From NCBI GenBank assembly GCA_027533385.1, contig JAPZUE010000051.1, positions 1-64,000 on the forward strand: 64,000 bases of DNA. Direction: 5' to 3'. Every line of letters begins with the position of its first letter. Position 1 is the stretch's first letter. Source of the DNA: Rhizobium sp. Lineage in GTDB: Bacteria > Pseudomonadota > Alphaproteobacteria > Rhizobiales > Rhizobiaceae. Of the stretch, positions 17,507-26,899 are shown piece after piece. The notes below the pieces were generated by a model, which searched no databases, had not been told where the DNA came from, and worked only from the letters and a program-made list of their open reading frames with translations. The position numbers were made by a program, and so were the translations under genes.

Positions 17507-19054
17507 GTGGCCAGTCTGACGCACAATATCCGAGTATCCCTGACCGGCAGCATCGCTTTCGCGATTGCATTCACCGGCGCTCCGCCCTCCTTCTTCAACC
17601 TTCAGCCTTCCGTCCCGGCGGCAGAAGCCGCGCAGGAGACGGTCCTGCGCATCACCAATGCCGGCCCCGGCGCACGTCGGACCGTGAAACTCGGGCTGAA
17701 AAAAGCGCTTGTCGTTGATCTTCCCGTCGACGCGCATGACATTCTGGTCGCCGATCCGCAGATGGCAGACGCCGTGACGCGTTCATCACGGCGCATCTAT
17801 CTCTTCGGCAAGGCCGTCGGACAGACGAACATCTTCATCTTCGGCGCCGACGGCCAGGAAATCGTCAGCCTCGATATCGAAATCGAGCGCGATATTGCTG
17901 GCCTAGAAGCCAATCTGCGTCGGTTCATTCCTGAATCGAATATCAAGGTCGAGATCGTCTCGGACAATATTGTCCTCACCGGTACAGTCCGAACACCGCA
18001 GGATGCCGCACGTGCCGAGGGCCTGGCACAGGCGTTTCTCAAGGGTGGTGAAGCGACGACCCGCTTTGCCACGGCGTCTGGCGGCGACAACGGCGGTGAC
18101 GTTGCGATCTTCGCGGAAGGCAGACAGGAATCGCAGATCGTCAACTTGCTGACCATCGAGGGCGAGGATCAGGTGACGCTGAAGGTCACCGTGGCGGAAG
18201 TCAGCCGTCAGGTTCTTAAGCAACTGGGCTTTTCAGGCAGCGTGACTGACGGCGACACAGGCAGCATCAGCTATGCCAATCCTGTCAACCTTGGCAACGC
18301 TATCGACCCGACCGGCACTGCCGCTGTGAGAGCTAGTCTCGGTGCGTTGAATATGAACAGCTATATCAACGCCATGGAGCAGGCCGGCGTGATGAGGACC
18401 CTGGCGGAGCCGAGCCTGACCGCCATCTCTGGGGAACCCGCAAAGTTCTATGTAGGCGGCGAATTCCGTCTGGCAGCCCAGCAGGAGATCACCGACGACG
18501 GTATCGAGCGGACAATCCAATCCGTCGACTACGGGATAGAACTGAATTTCCGACCGGTCGTCCTGGCGCCTGGCCGGATCAGCCTGCAGATCGAGACCAA
18601 TGTGTCGGAGCCCACTTGGGAAGCATCCCAGGTGACTGGCAATATCAGAAGCAGCACGTTCCCCGGCTCAACCTATCTGTCGATCCGCAAGCGTGAAGCG
18701 TCTACCACGGTCGAACTCCCGTCCGGCGGTTCCATCGTGATCGCCGGCCTGGTGCAGGACAATATCCGACAGGCCATGTCCGGTCTGCCCGGGCTCTCCA
18801 AGGTTCCCGTTCTCGGTACGCTGTTCCGGAGCAAGGATTTCCAGCGCAACGAGACCGAACTCGTCATCATCGCAACGCCCTATCTGGTGCGCCCGGTGGC
18901 ACGCGGCGCGCTGTCGCGGCCCGATGACAATTTCAACCCCGAGAATGACGGCGCGACCTTCTTCCTGAACAAGGTCAACAAGCTCTACGGCCGTCGCGAA
19001 AACAACGAACCGGCCGGCCAGTACCATGGCGCGGTTGGCTTCATCTACAAGTGA
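17507..19054 (+). CDS. cpaC: Flp pilus secretin CpaC
   Basis: Outer-membrane channel through which the Flp pilus emerges. The 515-residue protein has a signal region (about residues 12-45), a pilus N-domain (VKLGLKKALVVDLPVDAHD), a BON-like segment around VEIVSDNIVLTGTV, and the secretin domain with AEPSLTAISGEPAKFYVGG and VPVLGTLFRSKDFQRNETEL. GTG at 17507 is the start, supported by GGGGA 6 nt upstream; readings further upstream would overlap cpaB. The stop overlaps a GTG but the next gene begins better at 19072. Confidence 0.93.
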   Translation: MASLTHNIRVSLTGSIAFAIAFTGAPPSFFNLQPSVPAAEAAQETVLRITNAGPGARRTVKLGLKKALVVDLPVDAHDILVADPQMADAVTRSSRRIYLFGKAVGQTNIFIFGADGQEIVSLDIEIERDIAGLEANLRRFIPESNIKVEIVSDNIVLTGTVRTPQDAARAEGLAQAFLKGGEATTRFATASGGDNGGDVAIFAEGRQESQIVNLLTIEGEDQVTLKVTVAEVSRQVLKQLGFSGSVTDGDTGSISYANPVNLGNAIDPTGTAAVRASLGALNMNSYINAMEQAGVMRTLAEPSLTAISGEPAKFYVGGEFRLAAQQEITDDGIERTIQSVDYGIELNFRPVVLAPGRISLQIETNVSEPTWEASQVTGNIRSSTFPGSTYLSIRKREASTTVELPSGGSIVIAGLVQDNIRQAMSGLPGLSKVPVLGTLFRSKDFQRNETELVIIATPYLVRPVARGALSRPDDNFNPENDGATFFLNKVNKLYGRRENNEPAGQYHGAVGFIYK

Positions 19055-19071
19055 ACGGCGTGAGGATCGTG

Positions 19072-19791
19072 ATGAAACATTCGACACGTCAAGTCAGGGA
19101 AAGTCGGCCAGCCATGGCATCTCAAGGTCACTCATTCCAGCGCATCCTGTTCACCGGCCTGGTTCTCGGAACGGTCGCCGTGCTGTCTGGCTGCGGCAGC
19201 ACGAAGGACAAGATGTCGACCTCCGCCATTCCCGATGATTACCGGACGCGCCATCCGATCATGCTGAGCGAGGTAGAACATACGCTGGATGTTCCGATCG
19301 CATCGGGAGACCGGAAGCTGACCTTGAACGTGCAGGACTCGATCGCCGGCTTTGCGGCCGACTATCTGTCGACGTCGACCGGAACAATCCAGATCATGAT
19401 TCCGCACGGTTCGCCGAATTCGGGCGCTGCATCGGGCATGCGCAAGCAGATCCGTCAGGTTCTCACGACCCGCGGCGTGCCCGCAAACCGGATCATCGAG
19501 ACCTCCTACCAGGCAGAGGCGAACAGCAACGCAGCGCCCGTCCGTCTCAGCTATGTGGCAATCACGGCCACGACCAATCCTTGCGGCGAGTGGCCCGAGG
19601 ACCTGCAGAACAACACGTTCAGCAACAAGAATTACCACAATTTCGGCTGCGCGACGCAGAGCAACCTTGCCGCACAAATCGCCAATCCGATGGATCTCGT
19701 CACCCCGCGCGACATGGCGCCGATCGATGCGACACGGCGCTCGACCGTCATCGGGCTCTATCGCGCAGGCAGTGATACCTCCACGAATTGA
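19072..19791 (+). CDS. cpaD: Flp pilus lipoprotein CpaD
   Basis: Outer-membrane lipoprotein that helps the secretin assemble or insert. The 239-residue protein has a hydrophobic segment ending in the lipobox LSGC, with Cys41 as acylation site. The body matches the CpaD family: YRTRHPIMLSE, a HGSPNSGAASGMRKQI stretch reminiscent of an OmpA-like fold, and a C-terminal FGCATQSNLAAQIANP DLVTPRDM region. ATG at 19072 has GAGG 6 nt upstream; the GTG at 19051 overlapping cpaC is less likely because it lacks such a site. Confidence 0.92.
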   Translation: MKHSTRQVRESRPAMASQGHSFQRILFTGLVLGTVAVLSGCGSTKDKMSTSAIPDDYRTRHPIMLSEVEHTLDVPIASGDRKLTLNVQDSIAGFAADYLSTSTGTIQIMIPHGSPNSGAASGMRKQIRQVLTTRGVPANRIIETSYQAEANSNAAPVRLSYVAITATTNPCGEWPEDLQNNTFSNKNYHNFGCATQSNLAAQIANPMDLVTPRDMAPIDATRRSTVIGLYRAGSDTSTN

Positions 19792-19824
19792 TGTGACTGC
19801 GGTCCAAGAGGGCAGGATGAGAGC

Positions 19825-21114
19825 ATGAACGCGATCGACTACGACATCGACGACACCACCGACGGATATCGCGGCGCATCCGAAACCGTGATTGCGGGCG
19901 ACGTCGAAAGCCTGCGCCCGCTGCCGCGCATTTCCATTCACGCCTTCTGTATCAGCGACGGCGTCCACCGGACCATGGAACAATGTGCCGTCGACCGGCG
20001 CATGGCGCGTGTCAGCATGCGTATCACCCATGGCAATATCGCTGCGGCGGCAAACATGTTCTCTTCGACGCCGACGCCGAACCTGATCATTCTGGAAACT
20101 GATGCGGGACCGCGCGATCTGATGGCGGAGCTTGCGCCGCTTGCCGAGGTCTGTGATCCGAGTTCACGCGTCATCATCGTCGGCCGGCACAACGATATCG
20201 CGCTCTATCGCGAACTGATCCGCAGCGGGATTTCCGAATACATCGTGGCGCCCTTCACCATGGCGGACATGATGGCGTCGATCGCTTCGATTTTCGTCGA
20301 TCCCGAGGCCGAACCACTCGGGCGCAGCATCGCCTTCATCGGTGCCAAGGGGGGCGTGGGCTCCTCGACGATCGCGCACAACTGCGCCTTCGGTATCGCG
20401 TCGCTCTTCTCCACCGAGACGGTGCTTGCGGATCTCGATCTACCGTTCGGCACGGCCAATATCGACTTCGACCAGGATCCGGCCCAGGGCATGGCAGAGG
20501 CCGTGTTCTCGCCGGAACGGCTCGACGAAGTCTTTCTCGACCGCCTGCTGACCAAGTGCGGCCAGAACCTTTCGCTGCTGGCGGCCCCTTCCATGCTGGA
20601 TCGTGGCTATGATTACGAGCGTGGTGCCTTCCAGCCGATCCTCGACGTGCTCCAGCGCAGTGCGCCGGTTACCGTGCTCGACCTTCCGCATACCTGGGCC
20701 GATTGGACCCGCGCCGTTCTGTCTGATGTCGACGAGATCGTCATCATCTGCGCCCCGGACCTCGCCAATCTTCGCAACATGAAGAACATGATCGATGCGC
20801 TGAAGAAGCTGAGACCGCAGGACAAGCCGCCGCATCTGATCCTGAACCAGGTGGGCATGCCGAAACGGCCAGAGATTGCGCCTTCGGACTTCTTCGAGCC
20901 GCTTGAGCTCGAACCTGTCGCGATCATTCCCTTCGACGCGCAGCTCTTCGGCACGGCTGCCAATAGCGGCCGGATGATCAGCGAGCTCGACGGGAAATCT
21001 CCGACGGCCGAGACATTTTCGCAGCTCGCGCATCTGGTGACGGGCCGCGCCACGATCAAGAAGCCCAAGAAAGCGGGCCTCGGCTCGCTCATCGAAAAAC
21101 TACGCAAGAAGTAA
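19825..21114 (+). CDS. cpaE: Flp pilus localisation ATPase CpaE (TadZ-like)
   Basis: Places the pilus machine in the cell, in Caulobacter at a pole. The 429 residues comprise an N-terminal receiver-like domain (residues about 35-160, without a clear phosphoacceptor pocket) and a MinD/ParA-type ATPase domain. The P-loop reads GAKGGVGSST: the first lysine of the deviant Walker motif is present (about Lys175), while the usual second lysine is Ser, as commonly seen in CpaE/TadZ. DLDLPFGTANIDFDQDP is the switch region. AGGATGAG precedes the ATG. Confidence 0.92.
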   Translation: MNAIDYDIDDTTDGYRGASETVIAGDVESLRPLPRISIHAFCISDGVHRTMEQCAVDRRMARVSMRITHGNIAAAANMFSSTPTPNLIILETDAGPRDLMAELAPLAEVCDPSSRVIIVGRHNDIALYRELIRSGISEYIVAPFTMADMMASIASIFVDPEAEPLGRSIAFIGAKGGVGSSTIAHNCAFGIASLFSTETVLADLDLPFGTANIDFDQDPAQGMAEAVFSPERLDEVFLDRLLTKCGQNLSLLAAPSMLDRGYDYERGAFQPILDVLQRSAPVTVLDLPHTWADWTRAVLSDVDEIVIICAPDLANLRNMKNMIDALKKLRPQDKPPHLILNQVGMPKRPEIAPSDFFEPLELEPVAIIPFDAQLFGTAANSGRMISELDGKSPTAETFSQLAHLVTGRATIKKPKKAGLGSLIEKLRKK

Positions 21115-21141
21115 GACCGGTAACAGGAACAGGTAGAGCTC

Positions 21142-22626
21142 ATGTTTGGCAAACGCGGAAACGACGGTTTCGGCAAAGGCGGGGCGGGCGTCGGCACGAT
21201 CCCGGCACAGCCGGCTGCTGCCGCGCCTGCGGCACGTTCCAGCACGCTCCTCGAACCCGGCAGCCCCGAGGTGAGCAGCCGGCAGCAGGTCACACCGCCA
21301 TCGATGCAGACGCCGAGCCGCAAGAAGCCACCGCGGACGGAAGATTACTACGACACAAAGAGCCAGGTCTTCTCGGCCTTGATCGATACCATCGATCTGT
21401 CGCAGCTGGCCAAGCTCGACGGCGAAAGCGCGCGCGAAGAAATCCGCGACATCGTCAACGACATCATCACGATCAAGAATTTCGCGATGTCGATCTCCGA
21501 GCAGGAAGAGCTGCTCGAAGACATCTGCAACGACGTTCTGGGCTATGGTCCGCTCGAACCACTGCTCGCCCGCGACGACATCGCCGATATCATGGTCAAC
21601 GGGGCCGGTCAGACCTTCATCGAAGTGGGCGGCAAGACCATCGAGTCGGAAATCCGATTCCGCGACAATTCCCAGCTTCTGTCGATCTGCCAGCGTATCG
21701 TCAGCCAGGTCGGCCGCCGTGTCGACGAATCGAGCCCGATCTGCGACGCGCGTCTGCCCGACGGCTCGCGTGTCAACGTCATTGCCCCGCCGCTTGCCAT
21801 CGACGGGCCGGCGCTGACCATTCGTAAGTTCAAGAAGGACAAGCTGAACCTCGCGCAGCTGGTCAAGTTCGGCGCGATCACGCCTGAAGGTGCCGAGGTT
21901 CTGCAGATCATCGGCCGCGTCCGCTGCAACGTCGTCATTTCGGGCGGTACCGGTTCGGGTAAGACGACGCTTCTCAACTGCCTGACAGGCTTCATCGATT
22001 CGGACGAGCGCATCATCACCTGCGAAGACACGGCCGAACTGCAGCTGCAGCAGCCGCATGTCGTGCGTCTTGAAACACGCCCGCCGAACATCGAAGGCGA
22101 AGGCGAAATCACCATGCGCGATCTCGTCAAGAACTGCCTGCGTATGCGCCCCGAACGCATCATCGTCGGTGAAGTGCGCGGACCGGAAGTCTTCGACCTT
22201 CTTCAGGCGATGAACACCGGTCACGACGGATCGATGGGTACCATCCACGCCAATACGCCACGAGAGTGCCTGAGCCGTATGGAATCGATGATCGCCATGG
22301 GCGGCTTCTCGCTTCCTGCGAAAACGGTTCGCGAAATCATCTCCGGTTCGATCGACGTCATCATCCAGGCCGCCCGTCTACGCGATGGCTCACGCCGCAT
22401 CACCCACATCACCGAGGTGATCGGCATGGAAGGCGACGTGATCATCACCCAGGACCTGATGCGCTACGAGATCGAAGGCGAAGATGCCAACGGCAAGATC
22501 ATCGGCCGGCACATGTCGACCGGCATCGGCAAGCCGCATTTCTGGGACCGCGCACGCTATTACAACGAAGACCGCCGCCTCGCGGCCGCCCTCGACACCA
22601 TGGAACAGAAGTCGAAGGGGATCTGA
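21142..22626 (+). CDS. cpaF: Flp pilus assembly ATPase CpaF (TadA)
   Basis: Hexameric type II/IV secretion ATPase that powers pilus assembly (and possibly retraction). The 494-residue protein has a disordered, Ala/Pro-rich N-terminus, then a VirB11-like core with Walker A SGGTGSGKTT (about residues 267-276), the Asp box TCEDTAELQL, Walker B RPERIIVGEVRG and the His box MGTIHANTPREC. It sits 27 nt after cpaE and 6 nt before tadB, in a tight operon. Confidence 0.95.
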   Translation: MFGKRGNDGFGKGGAGVGTIPAQPAAAAPAARSSTLLEPGSPEVSSRQQVTPPSMQTPSRKKPPRTEDYYDTKSQVFSALIDTIDLSQLAKLDGESAREEIRDIVNDIITIKNFAMSISEQEELLEDICNDVLGYGPLEPLLARDDIADIMVNGAGQTFIEVGGKTIESEIRFRDNSQLLSICQRIVSQVGRRVDESSPICDARLPDGSRVNVIAPPLAIDGPALTIRKFKKDKLNLAQLVKFGAITPEGAEVLQIIGRVRCNVVISGGTGSGKTTLLNCLTGFIDSDERIITCEDTAELQLQQPHVVRLETRPPNIEGEGEITMRDLVKNCLRMRPERIIVGEVRGPEVFDLLQAMNTGHDGSMGTIHANTPRECLSRMESMIAMGGFSLPAKTVREIISGSIDVIIQAARLRDGSRRITHITEVIGMEGDVIITQDLMRYEIEGEDANGKIIGRHMSTGIGKPHFWDRARYYNEDRRLAAALDTMEQKSKGI

Positions 22627-22632
22627 CCAGTC

Positions 22633-23649
22633 ATGTTCGGCATCGATCCCACCATTCTCGCCATTGTCCTCCTGGTCGCCGTGTCGACCGGTGCGGTGGC
22701 CTATGGTGTGCTCTATTCGAGGATCGAGAACGAGAAGAAGACCGCAAGCCGCATCAATCGCGTGCGATCAGCAGAAACCGACACGGCGCAGATGAAGGCG
22801 GCGCGCGACCGCGTGCAGGAGATATCGAAACGACGCAAGTCGGTTCAGGACTCGCTGAAAGAGCTTGAAAAGAAGCAGCAGCAGGAAAAGACCAAGAAGG
22901 CGAATGCCGCCAGCATCAAGGCCAAGCTGACGCAATCGGGTCTGGCGATCAGCATCACCCAATTCTACCTGTTCAGCGCGCTTTTCGGTATCGTCGTGCT
23001 TGCCATGACATTTCTTGCGGGCATGCCGCCTCTGGTCATGCTCGGCGCCTCCTTCGTGGCGGGTCTCGGTCTGCCACGCTGGTTCGTGGGTTTCCTCGTC
23101 GGCCGCCGACAGAAAAAGTTCCTCGAAGAGTTTCCCAACTCTCTGGATGTCATGGTGCGTTCGATCCGGTCGGGTTTGCCGCTCAACGATGCCATACGGA
23201 TGATTGCCTCCGACGGGCAGGAGCCGGTGAAGACAGAGTTCCGCCGTATCGTCGAATCGCAGCAACTGGGCCTCAGTGTGTCCGATTCGGTCGCCCGTAT
23301 GCACCTGACCATGCCGCTGCCGGAAGTGAATTTCTTCGCCATCGTCATCGCGATCCAGGGGCAGGCGGGCGGTAACCTGTCGGAGGCCCTCTCCAATCTG
23401 TCGCGCGTGCTGCGCGATCGCAAGAAGATGAAGGCCAAGGTCAGCGCGCTGTCCATGGAGGCCAAGGCGTCGGCTGCCATCATCGGCGCCCTGCCCTTCA
23501 TTGTCGCCCTCCTCGTCTACCTGACGTCGCCCGAATACATCATGATCCTGTTCACCGATTCCCGCGGCCACCTGATCCTCGGGTTTTCGGCCGTCTGGAT
23601 GAGCATCGGACTGCTCGTCATGCGCAACATGATCAATTTCGAGATCTGA
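22633..23649 (+). CDS. tadB: Flp pilus inner-membrane protein TadB
   Basis: One of two platform proteins with a GspF fold on which CpaF acts. The 338 residues have an N-terminal helix (8-28), a charged, coiled-coil-like stretch rich in Lys/Glu/Gln (about residues 30-95), two central helices and a T2SSF domain with NSLDVMVRSIRSGLPLNDAI and IVIAIQGQAGGNLSEAL, then two C-terminal helices. It is followed by tadC after 11 nt; each probably needs the other. Confidence 0.92.
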   Translation: MFGIDPTILAIVLLVAVSTGAVAYGVLYSRIENEKKTASRINRVRSAETDTAQMKAARDRVQEISKRRKSVQDSLKELEKKQQQEKTKKANAASIKAKLTQSGLAISITQFYLFSALFGIVVLAMTFLAGMPPLVMLGASFVAGLGLPRWFVGFLVGRRQKKFLEEFPNSLDVMVRSIRSGLPLNDAIRMIASDGQEPVKTEFRRIVESQQLGLSVSDSVARMHLTMPLPEVNFFAIVIAIQGQAGGNLSEALSNLSRVLRDRKKMKAKVSALSMEAKASAAIIGALPFIVALLVYLTSPEYIMILFTDSRGHLILGFSAVWMSIGLLVMRNMINFEI

Positions 23650-23660
23650 GGAGCGAACCG

Positions 23661-24647
23661 ATGACGGAAAACTGGGCCGCACAACTGACCGATCCGGCGC
23701 TGGTGATTGCGGTCCTCGTGGCACTGGCGGTGTTCGGAACCTTCTACACGATCGCGATGCCGTATCTCGAGCGCGGCGACCTGAACAAGCGGATGAAGGC
23801 TGTTTCGACCGAACGCGATCTCATTCGCGCTCGGGAGCGTGCCAAACTGAATGCCGAAGCGGCGCAAGGGCGCGCCTCGCTGCGGGCGAGCAACAACAAG
23901 TCGGTCAAGAACATCGTGGAACGGTTCAACCTGCGCAAGGCGCTGGTTGACGACAACACGGTGGACAAGCTGAAGGCTGCCGGTCTGCGCTCGCAGAACG
24001 CGCTGAACATGTTTCTGGTCGCGCGCTTCCTGCTGCCCTTTGCAACGCTCGCGCTGACGGCCTTCTGGATTTTCGTACTCGGCAATCTCGCCGACAAGCC
24101 GCTGCCGATCAAACTGTTTGCGACTGTCGTGGGCGGCTATATCGGCTTCTATCTGCCGAACATCTATGTCTCGAACCGGATCACCAAGCGGCAGCAATCG
24201 ATCAAGCGCGCCTGGCCGGATGCGCTGGACCTGATGCTGATCTGCGTGGAATCGGGTATTTCTCTGGAGGCCGCCATGCGGCGCGTCTCGGACGAAATCG
24301 GCGAGCAATCGCCGGAACTGGCCGAGGAAATGGTTCTGACAACAGCCGAACTGTCGTTCCTGCCGGATCGACGTCAGGCGCTGGAAAATCTGGGCACACG
24401 AACCCAGCTCGATGGCGTGAAGAACGTCGTTCAGGCGCTGATCCAGGCTGATCGCTACGGCACGCCTGTTGCCCAGGCACTGCGCGTGCTTGCCCAGGAA
24501 GGCCGCGACGAGCGCATGAACGAAGCGGAGAAGAAGGCCGCAGCCTTGCCGCCAAAGCTCACCGTCCCGATGATCCTGTTCTTTCTGCCGGTGCTGATCG
24601 CCGTTATTCTCGGCCCCGCCGGAATTCAGGTTTCCGACCGGTTCTGA
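23661..24647 (+). CDS. tadC: Flp pilus inner-membrane protein TadC
   Basis: Second GspF-type platform protein, 328 residues. It has an N-terminal helix (about 13-32), a basic cytoplasmic region, paired helices near residues 115-160 and a T2SSF domain with PDALDLMLICVESGISLEAAM and QALIQADRYGTPVAQAL. GAGGAG lies 7 nt before the ATG. It is the last gene of the forward pilus operon; a tadD gene (TPR lipoprotein), often next in rhizobial Flp loci, is not present here. Confidence 0.92.
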   Translation: MTENWAAQLTDPALVIAVLVALAVFGTFYTIAMPYLERGDLNKRMKAVSTERDLIRARERAKLNAEAAQGRASLRASNNKSVKNIVERFNLRKALVDDNTVDKLKAAGLRSQNALNMFLVARFLLPFATLALTAFWIFVLGNLADKPLPIKLFATVVGGYIGFYLPNIYVSNRITKRQQSIKRAWPDALDLMLICVESGISLEAAMRRVSDEIGEQSPELAEEMVLTTAELSFLPDRRQALENLGTRTQLDGVKNVVQALIQADRYGTPVAQALRVLAQEGRDERMNEAEKKAAALPPKLTVPMILFFLPVLIAVILGPAGIQVSDRF

Positions 24648-24665
24648 TCTTCGGATCGATCGGCG

Positions 24666-24827
24666 TCAGTGAACGGTCGCGAGTTCTTCTTCGAGGAGCT
24701 TCAGCGCGTCCTGCAGCGCTTCAACCAGGATATCCGTCAGTTCGTCGGATTTGTTCTCGAGAAGCATCAGCTTGACCGCCATGTCCTGCTGCTCGAAATA
24801 CTGATCAGGTCCTTCGTTCATCATCAT
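24666..24827 (-). CDS. Small acidic protein of 51-53 residues, unknown function
   Basis: An ORF that begins with three consecutive ATG codons; the third (24821) gives 51 residues, the first 53. AAGGGG lies 2, 5 or 8 nt before them, favouring the second or third. The predicted chain starts MNEGPDQYFEQQDMAVKL and continues as an amphipathic, heptad-like acidic helix with repeated Leu (DELTDILVEAL, LKLLEEELATVH). It has no membrane helix or cysteine. It lies 18 nt from the tadC stop in convergent orientation and 87 nt downstream of the CoxG-like gene on the same strand. The good ribosome site and regular helix suggest a real gene; I recognise no family. Confidence 0.55.
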   Translation of the reverse strand: MMMNEGPDQYFEQQDMAVKLMLLENKSDELTDILVEALQDALKLLEEELATVH

Positions 24828-24913
24828 GTCCCCTTAAAGCCGAATCATCTCGGCTGGTTCCACGATGCCGCCGCTTCCTTGTGCCGGGCTTTCACCCGAT
24901 CGCAAGGCTTCCG

Positions 24914-25375
24914 TCAAGCCTCTGCCTCGACCCCACCCGTCACGGCAGAACTGAAGTTCGAGAAGAACTCGCCGGCGAGTTTCTTGGACGTCGATTCGAT
25001 CAAGCGGCTGCCGAGCTGGGCAATCTTGCCGCCAACCTCGGCCTTGACGGTATAGGTCAGGAGGGTCGCACCATCCTCTTCCTGCGTCAGCGTCACATCG
25101 GCGCCGCCCTTCGCGAAGCCCGCAAGACCGCCCTTGCCCTCGCCAGAGATGGTGTAGGAATGCGGCGGGTTCAGGTTCTGCAGCTCGACTGCCCCTTCAA
25201 ACCTGGCCTTGATCGGCCCGATCTTCAGGACGACCTTGGCTGCCATCTGCGTGTCGGATGTCTTTTCCAGGCTTTCGCAGCCGGGGATCGACTGGCGCAG
25301 GATCTCCGGATCGTTCAGCGCACGCCATACGGTTTCGACCGGCGCTTCGATGCGCTCGCTGCCTTGCATATCCAT
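24914..25375 (-). CDS. CoxG-like SRPBCC-family protein
   Basis: A 153-residue protein of the carbon monoxide dehydrogenase subunit G family (START-like fold), starting MDMQGSERIEAPVETVW. The typical PGCESLEK, RFEGAVEL and ISGEGKGG segments are present. CoxG of CO-oxidisers helps recruit the enzyme or MoeD-like ATPase to the membrane through a C-terminal helix, but this protein lacks an obvious anchor and no coxMSL or xanthine dehydrogenase genes are nearby, so its role here is open. GGAGG precedes the ATG at 25375. Confidence 0.82.
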   Translation of the reverse strand: MDMQGSERIEAPVETVWRALNDPEILRQSIPGCESLEKTSDTQMAAKVVLKIGPIKARFEGAVELQNLNPPHSYTISGEGKGGLAGFAKGGADVTLTQEEDGATLLTYTVKAEVGGKIAQLGSRLIESTSKKLAGEFFSNFSSAVTGGVEAEA

Positions 25376-25479
25376 CCGGCATTCCTCCCTTGCGAATGGC
25401 GGGCTCCCTCCCGCAGCCACCAAGACTGCATGGCGAAAGCGGCGGATGCAAGACTGCTAGAGCAGCAGATCAGCTCCAC

Positions 25480-26784
25480 TCAGACGAGGACGGCCTGTTC
25501 AACGCGGTCCTGCGAGCCGAAGAAGCGGAGATAGCGCTCCACTTCAGCCGGGTCGCCGGTTGCCTTGCGCGGATTGTCGGAGAGCTTCACGGCCGGACGG
25601 CCATTGGCTTCGGAGACCTTGCAGACAATCGAGATGGGGCGCAGGCCTGCGATTTCCTGCGGCGCGCAGCCGGCAAAGTCATTGGTGAGGTTGGTGCCCC
25701 AGCCGAAGGACATGCGCACGCGCCCGGCGAAGTGCCGGTAGGTGTCGATGATGGCATCGACGTCGAGGCCGTCCGAGAAGATCAGGAGCTTCTTGCGGGG
25801 ATCGCGGCCCATCTTCTTCCACCAGTCGATGATCTTTTCGCCACCTTCGATCGGGGGCGCACTATCGGGACGGAAGCCGGTCCAGTCTGCAACCCATTCC
25901 GGTGCATGCTGGAGGAAGGACGTGGTCCCGAAGGCATCGGGCAGGACGATCAGAAGATTGCCGCCATAGAGGCGGTTCCAGTCTTTCAGAACCTGATAGG
26001 GTGCGGCGGCGAGCTGTTCGTCGTTCCTGGCCAAGGCTGCGACCACCATCGGCAATTCGTGGGCATTGGTTCCGACGGCTTCGAGATCCGAATCCATGGC
26101 GAGCAGGACATTGCTGGTGCCGGTAAAGGCCGGGCCGATGCCTTCCTTCAAGGCCTCTACACACCACCGCTGCCAAAGAAAGCTGTGGCGCCGGCGGGTG
26201 CCGAAATCCGAGATCCGCAGTCCCGGCAGTTCGCGCAGGCGCTCGACCTTCGACCACATCTTGGCCTTGGCCCGGGCATAGAGGACATCAAGGGTGAAAT
26301 AGCCCAGCGAGCGCATGGCGGCGCGCGAGCGCAGTTCGTTGATGATGGCCAGCGCCGGGATCTCCCAGAGCGTCGTTTCCATCCAGGACCCGTGGAAGGT
26401 CAGTTCATACTGGCCGTCGCGCTTGGCCAGCTCGTATTCGGGCAGCTGGAGATTGCCGAGCCAGGCGAGAAATTCGGGTTCGAAGATCTGGGCGCGACCG
26501 TAGAAGGTGTTACCCGCAAGCCAGATCATCTCCTTCTTGGTGAGACGCAATGACCGAACATGATCAAGCTGCTCGCGCAGCTCATGCTCGTCGATTTCGT
26601 CAGCGAGGCGCACCGAGGTCGTTCGATTGATCAAGGTGAAGGTCGCATTGACCTCCGGATAAAGCTTCCAGATCATCTGGAGCATCAAAAGCTTGTAGAA
26701 GTCGGTGTCGATCAGACTGCGGATGATGGGGTCGAGCTTCCAGGCGTGGTTGTAAACCCGGGTCGCGATATCTGTCTTGGTCAT
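25480..26784 (-). CDS. pncB: Nicotinate phosphoribosyltransferase
   Basis: Makes nicotinate mononucleotide from nicotinate and PRPP with ATP, the entry step of the Preiss-Handler NAD salvage route. The 434-residue protein has the N-terminal LIDTDFYKLLMLQ motif, SDFGTRRRHSF near residue 210 and FTGTSNVLLA, plus LLIFSDGLDVD and FGWGTNLTND for phosphoribosyl binding; the conserved His in the RRRHSF segment would be phosphorylated. ATG at 26784 follows AAGG. It is monocistronic or leads the CoxG-like gene. Confidence 0.95.
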   Translation of the reverse strand: MTKTDIATRVYNHAWKLDPIIRSLIDTDFYKLLMLQMIWKLYPEVNATFTLINRTTSVRLADEIDEHELREQLDHVRSLRLTKKEMIWLAGNTFYGRAQIFEPEFLAWLGNLQLPEYELAKRDGQYELTFHGSWMETTLWEIPALAIINELRSRAAMRSLGYFTLDVLYARAKAKMWSKVERLRELPGLRISDFGTRRRHSFLWQRWCVEALKEGIGPAFTGTSNVLLAMDSDLEAVGTNAHELPMVVAALARNDEQLAAAPYQVLKDWNRLYGGNLLIVLPDAFGTTSFLQHAPEWVADWTGFRPDSAPPIEGGEKIIDWWKKMGRDPRKKLLIFSDGLDVDAIIDTYRHFAGRVRMSFGWGTNLTNDFAGCAPQEIAGLRPISIVCKVSEANGRPAVKLSDNPRKATGDPAEVERYLRFFGSQDRVEQAVLV

Positions 26785-26899
26785 GATCGACTGCCTTATC
26801 ATCCGCAGCGGGCGCTGCGGGGGACGACCGGAACGTTTCGGTCGCTTCCGCGACAGTTATCGGCAAACAATGTCGGATTGTCCAGTGAGCGACGCCCGA

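Noticed and set aside
25258..26553. 431-codon open frame on the plus strand opposite coxG and pncB
   Set aside because: Antisense shadow of pncB; composition is atypical and no motif is seen.
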